DNA of 64,000 bases from Cyprinodon diabolis (taxonomy: Eukaryota; Chordata; Actinopteri; Cyprinodontiformes; Cyprinodontidae), in assembly GCA_030533445.1 (NCBI GenBank), contig CM060078.1:23676091-23740090 (forward strand). Reading direction: 5' to 3'. Positions within the stretch are counted from its first letter, which is position 1, and the number at the start of each line of letters is the position of its first letter. Made by a program: the position numbers and the translations under genes. The notes under the pieces were generated by a model. The model saw only the letters and a list, made by a program, of their open reading frames with translations. It was not told where the DNA came from and ran no database searches. Shown here in pieces: positions 57,382 through 64,000 of the stretch.

Positions 57382-58997
57382 GTGTTGTTTGAGGTAATGT
57401 TGATGTTTTAAAAAAGAAAGGATTCCTTGTGGTGTTACAAACATTTCACTTTTACTAACTGTACCATGCCTTGCTGTGTATTAATACTTGATAAACCATT
57501 TGCATTTTGTGACATTACAACCACACATTTTAATGTGTTTTATTGATTGATACATGACGACGAAGTAGATTGTAAACCTGAAATGGAAGACAAATGTTGC
57601 ATCCTAAATGGTAACTGAGTGAGAGGAGGGGTACCTTCTGGAGACGTTGCTAATCCAACACAGAGTGAGACAGACATGACAAACAACCATGCATGCACAG
57701 TCTAATTTAGAGGAATCGATTTAGTAAACTGTTTTGATTTTTGGAGTTGGAAGGAAAGCCGAAAAGAGAAAAATATGAACTAGGAGAGCATGCAAATTCA
57801 TTCAGAACGACCCCTAAAATGAAACAAAAAAAATTCCTGTTACACTTAAATTTTATTCTTCACTGTTTTGAAAGTAAGGCATTTTCTTTTAGTTTTACAA
57901 TAATTCTCCGCTTTGTGACGTTTTGTCACTTAAAATAAACATTCAACTTGTAGTTGTAATGTGAGCAAAGGGTGTGAATTCAAGGCATCGTGAAGCTGGA
58001 TTGGTTTCTGCCGTGGTGGAAGCTGAACCACCTGGAAGACCTGTCTATGTCATGTTTTAATGAAAAGAGAAGATTAATATCTTTTTGTGAAAAACAGCCA
58101 TTTGGCATCAACACTGGAAAGAAGTTTTTTTTTTTAAAAGAGCCTATATCATGCAAAATAAACATACTTGGGATTTTAAGTATGTTATGTTTTTCCTTCA
58201 TCAAAATCTTCACAGTTGGAAGAACACAACTTCATTGCATTTGGACACCCATGTAGTTTTTAAGGCATTATTTTATCATAGATCTGTCTATAGATGACAT
58301 TAAAAGGCTTTTTTTTCCTTTTTTTTTAAAGCATGATATAGGGCCTTTAATGTGCTGTATGTATAGCTGTTTGCTGGAATTGAATTGATCAACCTCATTA
58401 AAAGAACAGACTGTGAGCAACTTAGGTTTACGCTTTTCATACTTTTGGGTTTTTAAAATTTTTTGTCTTTTTTAACATTTTCATTTTGACCTTTGTCTTC
58501 CTATGCTTTCTGAAGGGAATTTAATAAAGTAGTTTTCTGAAAGGTTTGTTTCAAATTTAGTTTTTTGTTTGAAAATAAGTAAATATTGTTTGAAACATGA
58601 CAGACTGAATTGTAAATGCATCAGAAATAAAACCCCAAAATGTTTTTTTTGTGTTGTTTAAATTGCTGGTTCCCATAGTGTGACTTGGGGCACCAATGAA
58701 GGCGACAAAATAAAACAAAATATTGGAAGAAAAGGGCAATTGAAATGATGATTGTAGATTTTTAAAAGAATTTGAGTTCCAAAAGTTTGAAATAACCTTT
58801 TTTGTGATATGTGGCATATTGACTAGTTAAATAGTTTTTTTCTAAACTGGACTTTAAAATACACATGTTTCTTATAATATAGGTCCTGTAAAAACATGTT
58901 TATTTCTAAAGATAATTTATCAATCATAATGCTTATCTAGAGTTCAAGTCTATATAAGAGGCAGTCATTAAAAAGAACATTTGAGAAAAGTTGGTCT
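57382..58997. other. Intergenic stretch between zc3hc1 and ube2h
   Basis: AT-rich with several T runs. No recognisable gene or element border. Confidence 0.5.
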
Positions 58998-59001
58998 TTA
59001 A

Positions 59002-59501
59002 AGCTACAGTGTGTAACTTTTAGCGACATCTAGCGGTCAGACTGCAGCAACATGAACATCTCCCCCCCACCGCTTTTCCCCCCCCAACAGTACGGCGAGC
59101 GGGACAAAATGTCTTCCACGACATCTGCATCACCTACCTTCTCAAGTGATGAGGTTTGTTTACGTAGATAATTTTACAGATAGTATTTCATTACTCTGTG
59201 TATGGTATAGATTTCATGTAGACTTAAGATAATAAATTTACCCGTTATTTTTTCTACATCGTTGTGACGTTTTCGCGATCTCGCAATCGCTAGTTTGTTG
59301 GCTCTGCGCTGCCGTAGCGCAAAGATGTCTGCCTCCATGGCTGCGAGACCCGCTCCTATGTAATTATAAATAAGGAATTCTAAAGCAACGCAAATATTAA
59401 GGTTAAGAGGCTGAGCTCGTAGATGATGATAAATAACATAGTTATGTATAATATATTACATTTCTGACTGTATATCCCTGTAATTATTACACACTGTAGC
59501 T
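59002..59501. mobile_element. TTAA-flanked MITE, 500 bp
   Basis: The ends AGCTACAGTGTGTAA and TTACACACTGTAGCT are exact inverses. TTAA flanks both sides (58998-59001 and 59502-59505). There is no coding content. Like the smo intron element it uses TTAA, but the ends are unrelated. Confidence 0.85.
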
Positions 59502-59532
59502 TTAATACGATTGAAGAGACTAAAGCGAACAC

Positions 59533-60260
59533 AGCAGCAGTCATGAAAACAACTAAACTATGTTAATATTTCTAAGGGGGAAAAACAAAATGGATCACCA
59601 GTGTTATGGGACACAATATTTGTTTGAAAAATATCTTTTCAGATCGATTGTAGGTTGTAATACTAAAAATTTATTTACAAAACAGGGCAGAAGTCTTATG
59701 ATCAGCACAAAAATGTGGAAGACTGCTGATTTGGCAGGCCTTGAGGAGAAAGTCACTGCAACCCTTCATAGTGAGGACGAGCTATGAAAGGTCGTTGCTA
59801 AAGAAGCTGGTAGAGTGCTGCTTCCCAGCACATTAAAGGATGAGTGGAAGCAAACAGTGAGGTCAGAAATGTACACAAGCAACAGGAATGAGCTTAGGGG
59901 GGTATGGAGCGAAGCCCCTTGAATAGTTTGAGGAGGTTTACAAGCTATGGATTTCAGCTATGGTCAGTGCTTCAAAAGCTGTAACACACAGACATTGTTT
60001 GTGATGAACCTTTTGCATTATGTTAAGCCATATATCGACCAAGGATAATGTTAAAGGCGCTTTACTTCAGCAAAGAAGAAAAATTACAGAACGTTGTCGT
60101 GGTGGTCCTAAATCCTCTTTTCAGATGAAAACTAAGGCATACATGTCATTTGGAAGTCGAGGTTAAAGAGTTGGGAGGAAGAGTTAAGAGGCACAAATTA
60201 CTTGAGATCCAGCATGATGTTTCATTAGTCAAGGGTTATTTAGGAAGCTGTGTATCAGTT
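59533..60260 (+). other. Unassigned stretch with broken open frames
   Basis: A frame at 59560-59787 reads WKTADLAGLEEKVTATLHSE, then a stop, then VVAKEAGRVLLPSTLKDEW. This looks like worn coding sequence, most likely a dead transposon gene. No family was recognised. Confidence 0.3.
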
Positions 60261-60360
60261 TTATTAAATTCAAAATCAGCACAGTGGTCTACAAGGAAAT
60301 TTTTTTAACTTTTATTCAACTCAGTTCAAAAATACTTTATCAATCCCAAATTTTCCAATC

Positions 60361-60565
60361 AGTTCAGTTTATTTATATAGCCACAATTAACAACACATCT
60401 CATCTCAAGGCACTTTACAGTTTACCAGATCATACAGTCAAATTGATTAAAAGTTTTCTAAGGAAAACCGGTTGATTGCATTGACTCGAATGCAATCCCT
60501 CACACTAATCATGCTTGTAGCGACAGTGGAGAGGAAAAACTCCCTTTTAACAGGAAGTATTATCC
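60361..60565 (-). repeat. LINE 3' end, reversed
   Basis: Matches the reverse of 28480-28690 at roughly 85-90% by eye, including GATTGCATTGACTCGAATG and GACAGTGGAGAGGAAAAACT. Confidence 0.7.
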
Positions 60566-60981
60566 AGCAGAACCAGGCACAGGCCCAAAGGAAAATTAAA
60601 TTGCCTGTGACATATTTTAGCGTCACATTTATGGTTGACGATTTATGGTTATGATGCCTCTCTATAGCTGCTGGAAATATTTTGTAACATGTTTACATTA
60701 ACACTGGACTATGAAATGATAAAATTGTGTAAGAAATGTTTGCTTTAATTTGATGGGTCTGGTTTTCACTGAATAATTGTACATTTCTGATACAACAGTT
60801 TAGAAATTGTATTTAGCTTGATTTTGAGCATTAAAATAACAGAGGGCTTTGTTTATTTGGGTATCATCAAAATGTAATCACGGTTACATACTCATAATAC
60901 AATGCTTATTCTTTTTTTATTCATAGTCCAACTGGATTTAACTATTCAAGTGTATATATGATTAGTAAGGTATTATTCAAA

Positions 60982-61332
60982 CTGGAGGTCTTCAACAGGG
61001 GGTCCGCGGCCCTAGGTAAACAGATAAATAGAGGCAGAAGATGTCTTTCAGGCATCAATGCACACATTCAGCGACACACAGGAGCTCTTTCGAGCTGGGC
61101 ACCGTTTCAGTCACAGCACCTGTTCCATCAACCAGGAATGTGATTTGTAGATACTTTAATAATCCCAGGGAGAAATTACTTTGGTTACAATAATTCATAT
61201 ATGATAGAGTGACTATAGGACCAGTTTAATATAACACAATTTCATACAATATATATAATTAGGGGGTCGCTGCTCTATTTTGCCATCAGTTTGGAGGTCA
61301 TTGGCCTCCTGGAAAATGTTGAAGACCCCCTG
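60982..61332. mobile_element. hAT-like MITE, about 350 bp
   Basis: The start GGAGGTCTTCAACAGGGGGT and end ATGTTGAAGACCCCCTG form inverted ends. The flanks ATTCAAAC and ATTTAAAC are a possible 8-bp duplication with one mismatch. Confidence 0.55.
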
Positions 61333-62950
61333 ATTTAAACGATTACATCTACAGGGTGATAATTTTGAAATTGTTTGGACAGGAAACCTTTTCAGGGTTA
61401 AATGAGGACAGGTGCAGCTATAGGTTGGAGGTTTTCTGAGGATTTAACTGAAACAAAGTGGCAAAATGTGGAAATTTTATAAAACAGTAAACGTTACTGA
61501 GTAACAATAAGTGGTCTGTAGTTATCTGGAACATTTTTCTCACAATATACATTTTTTTCTACATTCTGGTGATTTTTAGAGAAGGGAAGTAAAGCAGAAT
61601 GGGCCCTACTAGAATACTTGCATCTTAAATATACTTTAAACTAAGAATTTCACAACTTTGTTCATTAATTATTCTCTGCAGTTCAAGTAAATTAAACAAT
61701 TGGAAGCTAATAAGCTATTACTGGATTACTGCCACTGATACAGAAAGCAGTGGAAACTTCCCTGTGTATGAATATTTGCTAATAGGCTAAAGATGAAACA
61801 GCTTCAATTGTTATGTTATTAGTTTTTCTTACAATAGGCAAAACAGCTAAACAATTCAGACCTTCTAGGAGGCTGTAGATTTTATAAAAAGATCCCATAG
61901 AGACAGCACTTCTCTGGATGTTTCAGTTTGGAAGGTGTGATGGAAATTAAGTTTTTAAACATATTCAGTGGACCAAAATAAAGATAAATGAATAAGATAA
62001 GTAATAATAAAAGAAAAACATCCCTGTGGTTTCTCCTCTATGAATCCAAGATGAATGAGTTGTTCTGCACATCCTCTCTGTATGTGGTTGGTCTTTTCTT
62101 GGGTGGCTGATCTTTTGAAACATAAAATTCAAAGGTTCCTTTTCTTTTTGTGGAGCTGGGTTTGAGAGGCAAACCTGGAAGCTTTAAGAATTAAAATATT
62201 TGTGTTGGTTTAATTACTCCTAAAAGCCAATGGGAGATTATTAAACTAGACTGAGTTGAGTTTTAATGTCTGTCATGTTTTAGTGTGAGAAATTGGGAAT
62301 ATGGAGTGAGAGTGTGTGAAGACACTGAGATGGGTGAGTCTCACCCCCAATGGGTGAGAGTTGACAACCCTGCATCCCAACAGCGTAGATTTGATTTCAA
62401 CTTTGGTAGAGACGCTATTGGTCTGATGTCACTGGTCCTATGCCAAAGTATGCATGCTCATTTCTTTATGCTTGACGTGAAAATCAGGGTGTATTTCATT
62501 TAAAGAGAAAAAAGCAGCATTTGTTGCTACATTTACTTAAATTGTATAAGCACTACACACACTAGATGCTGTTTATCAATGACTGAAGCTTAACTGGCTC
62601 TGATGAATGAGGAATTAGGACTTTTTTCCACTTGCAGAAGATTTGCATTTGAAATTACCAGTGACTAAGACAGTAGGTAAATCTGTGCCTATTTAACAGA
62701 ATATAGTCTAAATATGTCTGCTATATGTGGATTAATACTTTTTTTTAAGATATAGTATTGTGCAGAGGTAAAACCCACTCTTATCTTTTAAATGTTCTCT
62801 TTGTATCATGAAACAAAGTGAAATAATAGATTCAAGGGACGCCAAATGTATTGTATTTACATGTGCATTGGAACTAGAAAATGAACTGACATTCACTCTA
62901 CAAGTTGTACATCTAGGCTGTAGTTACTCTGTTTGATCCATTTCATGTAT
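61333..62950. other. Intergenic stretch, nothing recognised
   Basis: AT-rich single-copy-looking sequence with no gene signal and no clear repeat border. Confidence 0.5.
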
Positions 62951-62956
62951 TTTATT

Positions 62957-63200
62957 TAGAGCTGAAACAATTCATCGGATTAATCAATAATTGAAATAAT
63001 GTCAACAAATTTAGTAATCGATTAATCTTCAACTGGAGTATAGAGACTCTAAAACATGTCTTTAGCTCACAAAGTGACCCACTTGGAGCAGGAATTAAAC
63101 CAAAATTGTAAAAAAAAAATAAAGAAATAAACATTTTGCATTTTAGATTAAAAAAAATGTTTTCATCTATCAATATTCTCCATCCAGAACTCATGTACTG
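62957..63200 (+). repeat. hAT-like repeat, left part
   Basis: Starts TAGAGCTGAAACAATTCATC and matches the element at 46930-47524 and the broken copy in smo intron 8. The right end is missing. Confidence 0.6.
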
Positions 63201-63281
63201 CTAAAACAACGCTGTATTGTAAATTATAAACTAATACTAATATAAACTAATATATATAAATTATGTTGTTCACATGTAATT

Positions 63282-63888
63282 GTTGGTAAGGCAAGGCAAT
63301 TTGTATAGCACAATTCAGTACAGAGACAATACAAAGTGCTTTACATGAATAAAATATATGAAAATAAAACAGAATCAAAGCAAGTAGGAAAAAAAAATTT
63401 ATTAAATAAAACAAATGCAGAAACAAAAAAGAACATTAAAAACAGTTGGACTAAAGAACATAAAAAAGTGTAACTAATGATGTTTCAGTTGAACTGATCG
63501 GGACAAGTAGGTCGGTCCAAAATTTTGTTAGAGACAGGTCCCTATGCTGTGGAAAGTTGCCTCCATTGTAGAAACTACAAACATGGCCATATATGGTGGC
63601 GTTTCTTGTCGCACATATATTGCGTCATTCGCGGAGGGATCCCTGCTTGTCAGAACCATGGTGAGATGGCAGAGAAGGCAGTGAACGGGAGAGAGACTTA
63701 ACGTATAGCTCCAACCCTCAACAGCGCTGAGACGGAGACACTTCACCCGTGAGGAGGTTCTGTCGTGGACATCTCAGTAAAACAAATGTTAACTTTCGGA
63801 TAATATCGCCTGCTAGACTGCCTAGCGTTCCTGGGAGCTGGCTTTCAGCTGACTTACTGGCGTTCTGCGGTGGAAATAGCACAAAAAA
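63282..63888 (+). promoter_or_regulatory. Upstream region of ube2h
   Basis: The stretch from 63282 to about 63400 is a reversed LINE 3' end (GCAAGGCAATTTGTATAGCA). From about 63540 to 63888 the sequence is richer in GC, with several CG pairs. It most likely holds the ube2h promoter and 5' UTR, although no single motif decides the start. Confidence 0.4.
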
Positions 63889-63941
63889 ATGTCGTCTCCG
63901 AGCCCGGGTAAAAGGCGAATGGATACTGATGTGGTGAAACT
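63889..63941 (+). CDS. ube2h: Ubiquitin-conjugating enzyme E2 H, first coding exon (gene runs off the window)
   Basis: The frame reads MSSPSPGKRRMDTDVVK plus two bases of the next codon, identical to the conserved N-terminus of vertebrate UBE2H. UBE2H is the E2 partner of the CTLH/GID ubiquitin ligase. Only 17 codons lie here; the UBC core with the active cysteine is beyond the right edge. It follows zc3hc1, its neighbour in mammals, on the same strand. The exon ends in a U12-type donor. Confidence 0.93.
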
Positions 63942-64000
63942 GTATCCTTTTATTAACTGAACATAACAGTATGTGTTCATGTATGCCTAAGTCCTGCCTG
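63942..64000 (+). other. U12-type 5' splice site and start of ube2h intron 1
   Basis: The intron opens GTATCCTTTTATT, a full match to the U12 GT-AG 5' consensus, right after codon position 2 of the expected Leu. The 3' end and branch site lie outside the window. Confidence 0.75.

Overview
The window is nuclear DNA of a teleost fish. It is AT-rich, with small exons, long introns dense in hAT, Tc1 and TTAA-type DNA transposons, and fragments of non-LTR retrotransposons. Six vertebrate genes were recognised from hand translation. Every exon junction was checked for splice sites and reading phase, except at the truncated ube2h.

Gene layout. tspan33 (plus, 2556-7788, complete) is followed by smoothened, smo (plus, 15057-24223, complete). 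Next come a vacuolar-type cation/H+ exchanger, cax1 (plus, 29114-41184, complete), klhdc10 (minus, 48660 to 43583) and zc3hc1 (plus, 52535-57262). The first coding exon of ube2h (plus, 63889-63941) lies at the right edge. The tspan33-smo pair and the klhdc10-zc3hc1-ube2h block both correspond to genes on human 7q32. Their relative arrangement differs, as if the second block were inverted towards smo, and a CAX exchanger missing from mammals lies between. cax1 and klhdc10 converge; klhdc10 and zc3hc1 diverge head to head.

The genes are not an operon-like set. They are a C8-group tetraspanin, the Hedgehog signal transducer, an organellar cation exchanger, a CUL2 substrate receptor of the Kelch type, a nuclear-basket zinc-finger protein and a ubiquitin-conjugating enzyme. 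Three encode ubiquitin- or nuclear-pore-related proteins, but nothing in the sequence shows that they work together.

Most striking signals. Three separate genes carry splice sites of the rare U12-dependent class: an AT-AC intron in zc3hc1, a GT-AG intron in cax1 with a near-perfect branch site, and the first ube2h intron (5' site only). A foldback transposon of about 0.9 kb with arms of about 0.4 kb sits in smo intron 8. It lies inside an older hAT-like repeat whose unoccupied counterparts occur elsewhere in the window, giving an exact TTAA insertion footprint. An apparently intact Tc1-like element with perfect 29-bp inverted ends lies just after tspan33. The intergenic region between klhdc10 and zc3hc1 is almost entirely filled by transposons set end to end.

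Regions without genes hold degraded LINEs, tRNA-derived SINEs, microsatellites and sequence in which nothing was recognised; these are listed. Retroelement clade names are tentative because no database search was possible.
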